Shown in pieces: positions 50,465 to 62,964 of a stretch of DNA of 64,000 nt (positions are counted from its first letter, which is position 1; the number at the start of each line of letters is the position of its first letter). Below the pieces are notes generated by a model. It had not been told where the DNA came from. It saw only the letters and a program-made list of their open reading frames with translations, and searched no databases. The stretch is taken from contig NC_088099.1 of assembly GCF_036370855.1 (NCBI RefSeq), forward strand, positions 23,217,501 through 23,281,500, read 5' to 3'. The DNA is from Dromaius novaehollandiae (taxonomy: Eukaryota > Chordata > Aves > Casuariiformes > Dromaiidae). The position numbers and the translations under genes were made by a program.

Positions 50465-51520
50465 GTAATTTTAATTGTTTCATCTGGAAAAGCTGTTTAG
50501 ACCAGGTTTGTCTAACAAGCAACAAATTTAGATCTTACCTATTGAAAAGATACTTTTATATTGCTTTCAGATTGCATACATAGCTATGCATTTCTCTTAT
50601 TCTTTTGATGTTGGGTCTCTTATTCTTTTTGATGTTTATTTGCACTGAACTGTGCAAACCGAGCAAGATAAAAGAACTACGCAAATGAAGTAATTTCACC
50701 TGTCTGCACTGTAATGAGTAGTTAACTAACTTGCTAGAATGGATTAAAAATATTCTCAAAACAAAACATACAGCATTGAAGACAACTAGTAGTGTTCTTT
50801 TCTTTGTCCAAATTGGCACTCTGTTAAGAGACTTTGTAATGAAAGGGTATATTTCTTACCCCAAGACTACTGTTTCTGTTACAGAAGTGCCTAAGGCACT
50901 CACGAGGCTTGGCTATGCATGTCATGACCCCTTTGCAAATAAGCACATGATTACACCTGTCTCTGTCAAGATGGCACGTATGTTCGAGATGGCACATAAG
51001 TACACGCTCAGGAGGGACTGCGATCGCTGTAAAGCTTCCACTCTCATTTGGAAATGCATCATGCTGGGTTTAGAGAACAGCTTCATGGTGCCAACCCTAG
51101 TTTCTCCAGGGGGGAAACACTCTCTTGAATTACATTGTTATATGGAACAGAATTAAAGATTCTGTCAAGATTATTAAAAATAAATAAACTGACCTACCTT
51201 TCAACTCTCTGGCATTAACTAGCTTTGAAAACTTAATATCCTCTTTCTCAATGTTATATTATTAGAAGAAATAACGGGGAGGAGTGATCTTTATGTGCGA
51301 CAAAAATTGCTGTTTGCTGTGTATCATAACTGACCAATGGTGTTTCCCAAAGCTGAGGCACTATAATGCATAGAGTAAAGGTCTGAGAATCTTTCAATAA
51401 ACTCTGACTGGCTTTCTGGCTTTACCTGTGCACAGAGTATCAGAATATGATACAGAGCTGTAGAAGCAGACCATTCTGCTTGAGGATATGTTTTGGGTTT
51501 TTTTTTTTTTTTGTTTCATT

Positions 51521-51540
51521 GTGTGTGTGTGTGTGTGTGT
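51521..51540 (+). repeat. (GT)10 microsatellite
   Basis: Ten perfect GT units, preceded by a 15-T run (51498-51512) and followed by gcgtgc. Confidence 0.97.
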
Positions 51541-53007
51541 GCGTGCTCAGAGTTGAAAGGAGGTGAAGCTGCTCTCATCTGCTGTTTGCCTAGCTACAGT
51601 TAAGATTTTTGTTTTCCAATCTTTTTTTAACCTCTCTTCTGAATGGGCCAGCCACCACTTACCAGCAATTGGGCACTTCTGCTGTGCTGGATGTATGAGG
51701 CAGTGTCAGAGTTACCACTCCCCATTCCACCTTGGCTTCTTCCTCATTTATTACTTCCACAGTCTCCCTTCCTCTGGGTCATCATTCAGGCCTATGGGAA
51801 TCTAACATGACACCTTCCATCTAAACCCTCATATGAGACCCTCAATCTTTAAGTACAACATCCTCACTCTTCCTCTTGCTGTCTTTTTGTCTTCTGGCAA
51901 GAAATATGAGTGATAAGTGCTCTAAATAGGTTAAACCAACAACAATCAGACAGGAAATATTCAAAGATGCAAACTGTGGGATCACTAAGCCATCTAGAAA
52001 ATGTGGGCTGTACATACACTGTGAGGGGGAAGTGAGTTTGCTAGCTTTAATTTAGCTCAACTACCAAGCACAACAAATCTTTTGTGACCCATGATTCAGC
52101 ACTGGACAAGCTTGGTTAATTCTTCAACGTTCAAGGGCTCTGCTGTTATGGTTTCAATGCTTTTGGCATCAAAACTAGCTAGAGTACAACTGTACAACTA
52201 ATTCATGTATGTGCCAAACCACACTGCAATTGCAGTTCTGAATGCAGTGCTGTATGTTCTTCTGTTCCTATGAAAGTTGACCTGCTTTGATATCATCCAA
52301 AAGTTCTACTGATGTGATTGAGGACCTGTACTTTGGTTTAAGGCCTTGCAGATGGTTATCACACAGAAGATTTATGTATTTGCCTAAGTCTTTCCTTTAT
52401 TTTTCCTTCCTCTCATACTACTCTTCTCTCTATTATTTTCCAGAAACAAGATGTTAAAATTTTACAGATATCCTTGCTCGCAGACCATGCTGGAGACTTT
52501 CAAGGCTTCCGGTCTCTTAGCAGTTGGTCAACAGAGGCTTTTAAAAAAGGAGAGGGGGGGAAAAAAAAGAGAGAGGGAAAAAGAAATTCAGTATAAAATT
52601 TACTAACTAAACCTTTATACACTTCACGCTTACTGCACTCTCAGAACTTTTTTATCAGACTTCAAGCACGAGAGCCTGGAACTAGCTCTGCGAGGACACT
52701 GCAGCTTAGGAATGATGCATTGACAGAGCTTTGTGGGGAACAGAGCTTCTAGAAATGTGATGAAGAGAGGTAACCCTTTCTTCTCCTCATCTGCCTAGAT
52801 ATGTGCTTAGAAGTTTCTACTCCCCATGCAGTTCCTTCTTGTCTCCCTGTCTCTGGTACTGCCTCATTTTTCATTCCCTCCTTTTCCTTCAACCAATTAA
52901 TAATCCTCTGGCAGTACCTCTCTCCTTTTGTCTAATTTTGTCTAGTATCAGTAATGCATAATAATTGTGTAATACAAATATTACTCAGTTTTAAAAATCT
53001 CATTAAG

Positions 53008-53125
53008 CAGATAGATAAACATACCCATTTTGCAGAGGAGGAAATTAACCTCAGCGAGGCTGCGCAGCAGAGCTAGGTAATACAGCTAGCTGCCATCAGG
53101 AGGAGAGCTAAAATCTGCCTAGATC
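53008..53125 (-). mobile_element. MIR-like SINE fragment, minus orientation
   Basis: The plus strand has CCCATTTTGCAGAGGAGGAA, then ATTAACCTCAGCGAGGCTGC and ACAGCTAGCTGCC, the usual reverse-complement signature of the MIR central and head region (CCCATTTTACAGATGAGGAA, then ACACAGCTAGTAAG). Old and diverged. Confidence 0.5.
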
Positions 53126-53137
53126 ACCAGAAGTCTG

Positions 53138-53260
53138 CCTGCTGACTAGACTGCAGAGAAGCTGCTTGTCTTCTTTCCTTGTTTGCCCATCTGTTAAATG
53201 GAGTGAACACTTAAATGCTTCTCAGGCGTGATGTCAATTATATGACATCTCTGTATAACC
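53138..53260 (+). mobile_element. MIR-like SINE fragment, plus orientation
   Basis: Contains CTGACTAGACTG and GCCCATCTGTTAAATGGAGT, resembling MIR TTACTAGCTGTG and CTCATCTGTAAAATGGGGAT in the sense direction. It directly follows the opposite-orientation fragment. Short and weak on its own. Confidence 0.35.
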
Positions 53261-55299
53261 CTGAAGTTCTGAAGAACAGTGAGACATGCATATTTATAAG
53301 GGATTTAATGTCTTATGCCTCAGGGCATAAACTAACCTCTAGTTAATACAGTTCAAAAGAAGATTCCCCAGGGACAGTGAATTTCTCAGAGAAGCTTTCT
53401 TGTGTTTTCCTTTGTGGCTTTTGCTGTTTGCTATTATCGTACTGGTAGTAGAGTAAAAGAATCCATGCTCCATAACTCCTATGTCTCTAGAAGACAGAAG
53501 TGTGTGCCGATGAGTACAGATCTCTTCTCCCTATAAGTCTAACTCCCAGGAGATCCAGGCCAAATAAAAAGATATGGATTAGAGGTGCAATGCAGGAAAA
53601 AAATATTTGTCTTTGTATTTGGCAAAAGGGTTCCAGCTGACAACCCTGGTTGACGCAAACCACAGTGGTCCCAATGCACAAAAAGCAGTGTGGGATTCCA
53701 GGGTGACCGTCCACTACCTAGCTCAGCTTTGCCATGCAGCCATGCAAACTGTGTCCATCTGCTGTCAGAGTTGCCCTTTCTAAATGTCTTTATCTAAAGC
53801 TGCTCCAAAGCTGCTCCACTGTGCCAGCTCACACATACTAGTCTACAGTGCTGTCTGGCAGTGGTCAGTGGTTCTTGACAGCTACATGGTGTTCACCCAC
53901 ACATTTCTCAAAATCAAGATTCAAGTCATGAGGCAAGTACAAGCCATGATGCCCTCTTTAATACCTCCCATGTTCACAGTCACTTTTCTGTGATGGATTT
54001 TTGTCCAGCCTCTACCGGGGAACCAATCTCTTGCACCTTCACTTATTTGGTGTCCATAATGCTGGCATTAGTGCTGCCAGATTCGGATTGCCCTCGGAGG
54101 AGCCTGTGCAAGCATTTGGTTCATTGCTCTTGCAGTCCAGGGAAGATTCAGAGTGCCTTGTGTAAATGTTTGTCAGCCATTCCTTAGGGATTATCTGACT
54201 TCACAGCAGACACTAGCAGGGTGGTATAAGTATAGCAGAAGATCTAGCAGTGCTTTAAGTTCACTGGAACAAATGGAATTCTAGTAAGAGTGATTTAGGG
54301 AAAGTCTTTTCCAACATTTAGTGCTATCAACACATACAGAACAATTTAAGTATGTTCTATTCACACCTTTTCTTTACAAAATTTAGCTTTGCTTCTTTTG
54401 TTCTTCTTTTCTTCTCATGTTTTTTACAACTCTACACCAGTCTAGCATTTCCACATTACCCCTTTGTTTCAAAGCACACCTGAATTCTGCCTCCCTTTAC
54501 AGATTTACATCAGCTCCAACTTGTTTTGGACAAAGCAAGTCCTCAGATTTCTTGGATATAAGAGAGGATTGGTGCAAACTTGAAAAGGCAGGTGAAATAA
54601 TGCTGCAGCTACCTTGAAGCATCATTCTTAAAGCTCTAGAAAAAACTGTTGGATAGATTGCTGTGCAAAGGCTCTTCTAGCTACAGTTGGTAGAGTCTCA
54701 GGTTCCCTAGGTAACATGAATATTAATTATTATATTAGCATTCATCAAAGGTTTTCAACTTAAAAGAGATGTTTCATTAGTGCAACAAATTAGAGCCCAG
54801 CTGGATGCAAGCTGTAATTGTTTTATACACCTCCACATCTCCGCTTTACAGACTTTTAAGTTTGATTTATTCTGATTTGGGCTATAGACCTGTGGTGGCA
54901 AATTATCTGCAGTTTTTCCAAGTAGCTGCAACTCTTGTTTCTGCTGGAAGCTGGCAAATAGTTAAAATAGCCCTCAAAATGGCTAGAGGAGGGCTGTGGA
55001 GAATGATGGTTCAGAGAAGCCTCTGGGCATTGTCTTCCTGGTCTATCTTGCTGAGCTTTGGAGCCTGGCGTAGAGATACAGCAGTTCTGCAGGAATATGG
55101 TATCATACCATATATGTGGTATCATACTGTCGTGGCCCTGTGTGAGCTGTGGATCCTGGGCTCCCTCGCTATGGAAATACCATTCCTGACAACTTTATCT
55201 GCATCTGGTAATGAAGGGAAAAGGAAATACCTAGATGTAAAATACACTTTTAAAAATGCTAATGTTACACCTTTTTATTTTTTTGGGAAACATTGATAC

Positions 55300-55316
55300 A
55301 AAAAAAAAAAAAAAAC
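55300..55316 (+). repeat. A-rich homopolymer in intron 4
   Basis: A run of about 17 A begins just after the end of the longest open frame in the window (stop at 55294-55296). No polyadenylation signal or recognised retroposon precedes it. Confidence 0.85.
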
Positions 55317-56910
55317 ACTGAGGTCTGGAAAAGAATAGTTAAGCTATTTTCATAGTCCTGTAATTTCTCCTCCTGCTTTTTATTCCACCTGACTTCTATT
55401 ACCTTCTCCCACTTTAATGCCTCTTCTGAAAAATATGTGCTAAACATTCTTACAGATATAAAATCCTATTCCTCCTTGAAGGGATTAATTTGAAGTATAT
55501 TATACTCTAACATATATAACAGTATTGCTTAACACATCTGAGTATTTCAATAAAACACAGCCGAAACACAAATAAAATACCCTGCAAGGTCAACTTATGC
55601 CTACATAAGCTCATACCAGCATATAATCAATAGCTTTCCTAACACTAAACAGATCAATAGTTCCACTGTACTCTCTGAAATCTTGCATTTCAGCATACAA
55701 AGAAATACACAGAACTGAGATTACATTATGGTTTTAGAGTACATTTGCTGCATGTTCAATAGACTATATGTAAAATCAGAAGTATATGTTCAGAGACATA
55801 CCTCCATTTCAGAAGAGAAAAGGGCTGGGTGGAGAGAGAGAATGGTTGGTGATAGTTTGAAGAAACAGATGAATCTTTTAATTGCTTGCAGACTTTATAT
55901 TTTCCTAAAAGTTGGAAAATTCCTATAATGGGAAAGTAAATGGGATCAGATTGAGCTAGTTATGTTTTCATGGTAGACTTTAAGTGTTTTGAAAATCTTA
56001 TTACACTTTTTACATATTCAGCCTCGTTTCAGATTCAGCCTTGTTGATTTTCCTTGTCTTAGATATTTATGACATTACTTCATTTATGGACTGTTCAAGG
56101 GCTGTCAGCGTAGCACAGATTCTTCAGCAGATGCTGTTTAAGACATGAGATTTTTTCAAATCTTTTCTTGATGTTTGGAATATGTCATAATATTGCACTA
56201 TTAGAAAATAATGATTTCCCAGTATTGACTGGGCTTGACAAAAAGCCTGGAGAAACGAATAACATTGTCTAGAGCCCCAGCGCAGTACAAGAAGATAATT
56301 CCTTGCTCACTGAAAAACATTACAGGAGTGGACATAAAATAAGAGTGGTCTTACTATTTGTAGTTGCACCCTTTAAATTTTGCTGTTATATGCTGGACTT
56401 TTCCATGGGTCGTTCTCTGAACTGTCATGATAGTCTCTATGATAATACGCAACTTCAAAATCTTGCACGGTACAATAGTTCACATGATCTGAAGACTTAC
56501 TCAAGGTAAGTGAACTATTAAAACAAATTATTAGACAAATACAGACTTTCTCTGGTCATTAGTAAGCCAGACTTTGTCACTTGGAATACTTTGCCTTTTA
56601 TTCAAATGATATTACAAACCATATTGTCAGACACACTAAGCATATGGTCACTTAAACTGCTTGCAATAGTTACAGTTTTGAATATTTGCTATTCTTACTT
56701 TGTGTTTGGTTACCTATTTTATACGGTGTTTCAATTCACTGGTAACTAAAGATCTACAAAGGGATCTGATTGTGCAAGCGCTGCTGGTGTGGATAACGTG
56801 CAAATGCTTTGCAACAGGAATATTATGACATCCTTCTGCAAACAAACATTCACTTGTTTGTTGCGTACTACAGACCTTTATAAAAGGTGAACTGAAGAGA
56901 ATTTGTAGTT

Positions 56911-57245
56911 TGTAGAAATACAGAGATAGAAGGGATCTCAAGACTATCTAGTCTCTGGACTCCCTGTGAACTCCATCTTTCTCAGACAGACTCAAATATA
57001 TCTACGCCATTCCTGAAAGATGTTTGGCTAAATGTCTAATAAAAATCTGCAGTCAATGAAATTCTGCGTTTTCCCTAGGCAACGTATTTCAGTGTGCTTC
57101 TCAATATTGGACCTAGACTTTCTTTAGTGCAAATTAAAATGATTTCTTCTTGCCTTTCCCCTCATGGCTTTGGAGAACAATTGAACATCTGCTCTTTAGA
57201 ACACTTTTGCATGTTGTAGTACTTCTACAGTGTCTGTCCCTATCC
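56911..57245 (-). mobile_element. CR1-like LINE 3'-end fragment, minus orientation
   Basis: On the plus strand it reads as the complement of a CR1 3' region: AGATAGAAGGGATCTCAAGA ... ATCTAGTC, then TTCCTGAAAGATGTTTGGCT, AAAAATCTGCAGT, TCCCTAGGCAACGTATTTCA, GGACCTAGACTTTCTTTAGT and GGAGAACAATTGAACATCTG. These match in order the known antisense CR1 pattern (small conserved islands separated by divergence), suggesting an old copy in intron 4. Confidence 0.65.
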
Positions 57246-60200
57246 ACTTTTCCCCTCTTCCCACCTTGATTTAGTCCAATGTATATTCACAGGGAAATAT
57301 TTAACACTTCTGTCCTCAGCAATGAAAAATGCCCTCTGGTCCCAGCTCTACAGACCCTTGTGTCACACCGAAGTGTAGTCTGCACAAAAGCAGTCCTATT
57401 AAGTTCACAGAGTTAGGTCAGGTTCTGCTGGCTCTGGTGCCCTACCTCGTTTTGTATTATCTTTATGATTTTTTCAAAAGTATCTGATCTGTTAAGAGCA
57501 GCCTTTTAAAAATAAACAAGGCAACTGGTCTTTCATTTTAAAATTGCGGGATATTTAGAAAGTAAATAAATGCAGAAAATATAGCCCCTTGAGGACCAGG
57601 TTAACTGTGTTGGCCCAGTGATCCAGTTCTAGATTGGAACAGGCAAAGTTCCAGTGGTGAATTGCTGTCTGTGTTGCCAAGTATGATGCTGTGTAAAATT
57701 TTGGTGTAGAAGCAAGTGCCTTTTCACACCAAGTATTTATCTGAATAAAATACTAAAAAGTTATAGAACAAAATGAGTTTAGCTAAGCATCTTCTTTAAT
57801 GAAAGAAGGTAATCTGAATGAAAACTATCCTACTTACTGCAGGAGGATAAAGCAAAGGTCCTTTTGCTGCCTGTATCGGTGATGTGGAGGAGTCAGGAAT
57901 CTTTAAACCCTGCAGCAGCTCTTTGCATAAAGACGAATTTCACCCCTATTGAATATTATAGATTATTCACATCCCGCTTGGGATAAGAACTGCACTGGCT
58001 TTTGGATCAGCCAAGGAACTCTGTTAGCCCTTGGCTAACCGCTGACTGCTTTAACCCTTACGACTGGTTCACATTCAGTTGTTGGAAGGAAGATACTGAG
58101 AAGTCTGCACTCTCCTTAGGATGTGCGTACACTGTGTCATATCAGCAGGCATGAGCAGGCTGTGCCCAGGCTCTGAACCAGCTATTTATCTATACTGGTG
58201 CAGAACAAAGATGAGCTAATTAACTTTGCTGCTAGGAGGGATATAGTAGTTCAGGCTGAGCTTCATGGCTACACAGCTACTACAGAAACTCCAAAGAAAC
58301 TACATCAGCATATTTAGATCCTGCAGATACTTACACATCAGACTTCCACTAAACTAGATAGTGTAGATTTTTCACATAAAGGTTTTGCATCATGCAAAGG
58401 ATTTTGAAAACAGGTACAGTCAAGGCAGCAGTTCTGTATTATTGCCCAAGGGTCAATCTATACAATTAGTCCAAAATTTGAAAACATCATTATTCCTTTT
58501 GGTTGTCTCAGTGTTTGGATAACCTGCTTGAGAAAACAGGATTTCCTTAAGTTCTTAGCACCTGCAAACCTGAAGAAATTATTTGGATGCCATGTGGGCT
58601 CTGAGTTTCATCCTAGTTGGTCTCAGGAGAGAGCTGAGGCCATGGTAGTTGTTCCAAGAAGGAAGAAATTCAGCAAAAGCATCTGCTGGTCAACAAAATA
58701 TATTCTCCAGTCAACAATGACTATCTGTTGTCTTCAATATGAATAAAGCTTCTTAGGCAAATGCAAAATACTACTACAGTTAGTTTATTGATTAGGGTTA
58801 TCATGACTGTATTCATTCATTTTTATGAAGTATATATTACCAGCCCAAATGGAATAGCCCTATTGTATATACTGATTGTATTCCTTATTTGTTACAAGTG
58901 AAACTTCCAGATGATGCAGTCAGCTCTCTTTTGCTTGTCTTGGTACAAGAAATATCTGTGGTTGATGTTATTCCTAGAGTTCAAAAAGGGCTCTGACATC
59001 TCAGTCCACTTCCAGCTGCTTGCAGGAGAAATGCTGCAGGAAGGCATGTTTCCCCAAATAAGAAATGGGCAGTGCCAACTTGCGGCCTAAAGGAGATCCT
59101 TGCCAAACCTTGGGTTCTCCAAAATATTTGGTCCTTTGACTCCACCTTCCTTCACACTGGACTTTTAATGGTGTGGCTGGATCTTAAAAATGCTTTGTTC
59201 GAGAGCAACCCAGAGTTCTAGCAGCTCTGTTAAAAACTGGGAGTTACACCTTCTCAGTACAGAATATTTCAATGTTCTTACACATATCTGAGCTGGATGC
59301 TCAGCCTGTGTAGCAACATCCCATCTTCCAAGAGCTGCCCCATATCTCAACATTTTCTCCTGGTCAGAACTCTACAGACAGCATGGATTGCTTTCCATCC
59401 TTCCAAAGGAAATTCAGAGTTTGACTTTAAGGTGGTACCGTTTGGTGCTGTTATGATTCTGACCCTTGTCTCTTATCTCATCTGGTTGGGAAGTGTTTTG
59501 TATTGTAGCTTTTACCCAGATGTCGTAATACACAAATTAAAATACTGTCTTGGCTTTGCAACACTTTACATATCATACTTGTTAAAAGAATCAATTTTTA
59601 CAGTACATGCCTCAGGCTTATGAAGCATGTGCTCTTTTGGGTGTCATTGCCTCATGATAGAGACCATGTATGTGATTAACACTAAAGATGATGATTGTGG
59701 AAATAATTACTTGAACCACCCAGTCTCTACCCATTTCTCATCATTTGCTGTCAATTGTAGAAGTACCTTGTGTCACAGCTTATAGAAACAGGTTGCTGAA
59801 TATTTTTCCAGTGGGTTTTGTGGTCTGCAGGTTATGCACATCGCAGCTGGAGCTTTCTACATCGATGCTTGGGCACTGAGGAATTCTGTGTCATGATTTG
59901 ATGCAAGTAAGAGGTTGTTATTGGTATGTCTAAACCTTTGGCACATATGTTGTTAGATAACATAAGAATATACATCATTAATCAATATGTATTTCCTTGT
60001 TCTCACTGCATTTCTGAATTAGCCTGTCTTTGTTTTCCTGCCCCAGCAGATCCATAATATTAATTAAAATTATTACTTTGTTATGAATTCTGATATCTGT
60101 TTTTCTTCAGATTGTTTCTGCTTTTATTAAAGCACTCATTCCTGTGGAATGAATAATAAAAAGAAAGAAGGCATCATCTGTATTAATTAGTATTATCTAT

Positions 60201-60404
60201 CATCAGTTTGCTTTTTCAGATTCTGGTAGCCATCAGATACTTCCATTCTACAAAAACTGGGCAAGAATATTCTGGGGCTATTTCTTTCTACTCTGCGTGT
60301 CCTGAAATTATTACAGATAATATTTAGGCCTGCTTGGTTTGTCTTAAAAAAAATTCAAGGATTTCAGAATTACAATTTTTGTGATTCCTAGTCTGTATGT
60401 GATG

Positions 60405-60780
60405 GCTGGGGGCAGCAATGGCCAGCTGCTCCCTAAGGGGCAGGGAGCTGGGATCCCAGTGCAGTGACCTGGCCAGCAGCCACCACCCCATCGCCTGCCA
60501 GGGAACAGCGCATCGGGGCAGCCCCAGCCCTGGGCATCGGGCACCGCTGCAGGGACAGGGATGGGCTGAGGCCGAACTGGGTGGTTGGGGCCAGGTAGGA
60601 GTCAGGGGAACCCGTGTCCGGGCAGGGGCAGGGGCAGGGTCGTGGCAGAGTTGGAGCAAGGCACTGCTGCTGCATCATGGGGCAGCAACTGATGGCCCTG
60701 CGCTGGGCTGAAATGGGGGCTGCAGCTGGGTAGGGTGGGGGAGACCCCAGGGAGGTGGGCAGGGACAGGCAGGGATGTTA
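60405..60780 (+). other. GC-rich patch with G-quadruplex motif in intron 4
   Basis: A G-rich block on the coding strand within AT-rich intron. It contains GGGCAGGGGCAGGGGCAGGG at 60620-60639, which fits the four-run quadruplex rule with 2-nt loops. Overlapping open frames on both strands are GC-driven and carry no known domain. Confidence 0.7.
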
Positions 60781-62939
60781 ATGCCCTCAGAGCAGGGTCC
60801 TGATAGAGATCTTCGAATTCACTTACTTCTGTAGCTGCAGCTCATCGTTAAGGTTCAAAAGAATTGGTTAAAGCAAGAAGTTATCAGGAAGAAGAGCAAG
60901 TGGACTCTAGTCAGGAGTGGTTCAAGAACATCCAGTGTCCTCCCAGACTTACTCATTTGAGTTTCCTGCCTCATGGCTTGATTTGTATTTTTCCGTATAT
61001 TTAAAATAGGATACCATAGGCATAGAGCAATTATTTTCATCATTTATGTACCTCCTGAGCCACGTGAGTGTACTCTCAGGTCCATCGCTACACCACTGTA
61101 CCTAGTGTCTCCTATTGTCCCGGCACCCCTTATGGCTGAGCATGAGGCAGTGGGAGTCATGTGTACAGGGATCGGATATGGCTTGGGCAAATAGAGCCAT
61201 GCTGTTTACTCTCTCATGAGGAATATTTTCTGTTATCATTTCCTGATAACTTTCCTAGTAAGATTATTTAAAATCTATTCCATCCCAGAACTCACTCATT
61301 CACGATATGCCTCACACATTGTGAAACTTTGTCTGAAAGTCCTTGAGGAGTTCCTGAGCTCAGTATTCAAAACACGTTAATATGTACCAGTAGGCCATTT
61401 GGTCTTGTGTGTATGAATCAAGCCAACTGCCTACCAAACTTTTTTTTCCCCATTTTGACCATTATTTGTACATGTAGTATGATGTGCAAAAGAAAAGTTA
61501 GGTTTGGAATCGTCACAGACCTATTCATTATCTTCCCTGTCTTCCAGAAAACATAATCCTTTGGATCCTTCCATGTGCCAGAACATGCATCATCTCCACC
61601 AGAAACAAAATGTTCCTTTAGTGGAATATTAGCTCGGTGTAAATTGTTGATAAAGTTGAGAGGAGCAACTTCTCTTACCTGCGTCTTACTCTATTAAAGT
61701 CAGCTTACTTTCAGGTGGAATTTAGATTGTATTGTTTAACCTGTTCCAATGGCTTGTTTTACTTTACTCGCTGAAAAAATCTGAAATAAAGCTTTTCTTT
61801 TCCTCTGGCTGTTCCTGTAAACATATTTAATTTTTTCTTCACAATTAATCCTTCGGAGTTAGGAAAGGAACAATTATCTATTCCCTGCTGTGTTATCTTT
61901 TTCAAAACTCCAAGCAACTCTGTGATCAATGAATTTTGTTCTCTAAACAGTTAGTATTTCTTTTAATGTCTCACCTAGTGACACAGCTCTGTCCTGTCAA
62001 ATGATAATAATGACTGGCCATGAATGTTTTAGCCTCACAGTCTGAAAATTGAATCCAGTGGTGGCAGAGATAGCATCGTTCCCTAAAGCAAAATGCATTA
62101 TAGGGCTTCAGGTCTGATTTCAAAGGGCTCATGGAGCTTTTCATTGCATTTCACTGTTTCTTAATAATGTAGGATATTTACATACATAATTACCTAAAGT
62201 TTGGCGGTAACATGACTTCGCTCCTACATAATGTTTAAGGACTTCTGCTGGGTATTTTGGGTAGTTGCTAGACTATCTATCTGCCACAGAGAGAGTATCT
62301 GTCTTTTTTATTTGCAAGTTGTCATATAATTTACTTAGCATCTGTGATACTGTGCACAGCAAAACTGTACTGGACAGTTGCAGAAATGAATTATTAATTA
62401 ATTAACTTACAACCATCTAGCTGTTCAGTAGGCTAAACTCTACAGCCAGTATTTCCCATCCTCCATTCCTTTTGTCTTTTTGGTTCTTTCTTTCTTCAGC
62501 CTTTTCATTTCTTATAGTCACTTGTTCCATGTTAATTGAAATCCTTTTGTTAATTCTTCAGGGACTGAATCATGTTTTCTGTGTAAAGCCTAACACTGGT
62601 TTTATTTGAAGACTCTCAGCGTTTCTATGATAATCTTAATCTTAACAATTGATAATAAAGATAAGACTAATTATGGATGAGATAAGGACAAGACTGATTC
62701 TGACTTTGGATGGAAAAGGGAGAATGAGAGAGAAAAATAGGATAAGAGAAGGGGTTCTTGAACTGATTATTTTCCGAACCTTTTTTTGTCAAGATGGACT
62801 TGCTCTACAAAGCAACTCAAAGGAAACACAATTATAAAGGGTTCATATAACCTTTTGGTACTTAATTAATTAGAACTGGTTTTCAATCTCTTAGTTCTCT
62901 ACCACCTCTTTTTTACTCATTTACCTGTCCTTGAGCAGG

Positions 62940-62964
62940 TTTTGTTTGTTTGTTTGTTTTACAG
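62940..62964 (+). promoter_or_regulatory. Splice acceptor of exon 5 built on a TTTG repeat
   Basis: Four TTTG units (62941-62956) followed by ttttacag form the entire tract just upstream of exon 5. An alternative AG at 62937-62938 would add 26 nt and break the frame. Confidence 0.7.

Larger units (their letters stand above)
50465..62964 (+). other. ST8SIA6: Intron 4 of ST8SIA6 (12.5 kb)
   Basis: A phase-2 intron from GTAATT to the TTTG-rich acceptor of exon 5. It includes a GT repeat (51521-51540), an inverted pair of MIR-like fragments (about 53008-53260), a CR1 3' end in minus orientation (about 56911-57245) and a GC-rich patch (60405-60780). The longest open frame in the window (54805-55296, 163 codons, hydrophobic) and another of 141 codons (50731-51156) lie here; neither resembles a known protein and both are about the size expected by chance in this much sequence. 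Confidence 0.8.

Noticed and set aside
50731..51156. 141-codon open frame in intron 4
   Set aside because: No recognised domain, not flanked by splice consensus or a promoter, and of a length expected by chance in AT-rich DNA of this size.
60324..60711. Overlapping open frames on both strands (up to 111 codons)
   Set aside because: Explained by the GC-rich patch lowering stop frequency; no domain or splice support.
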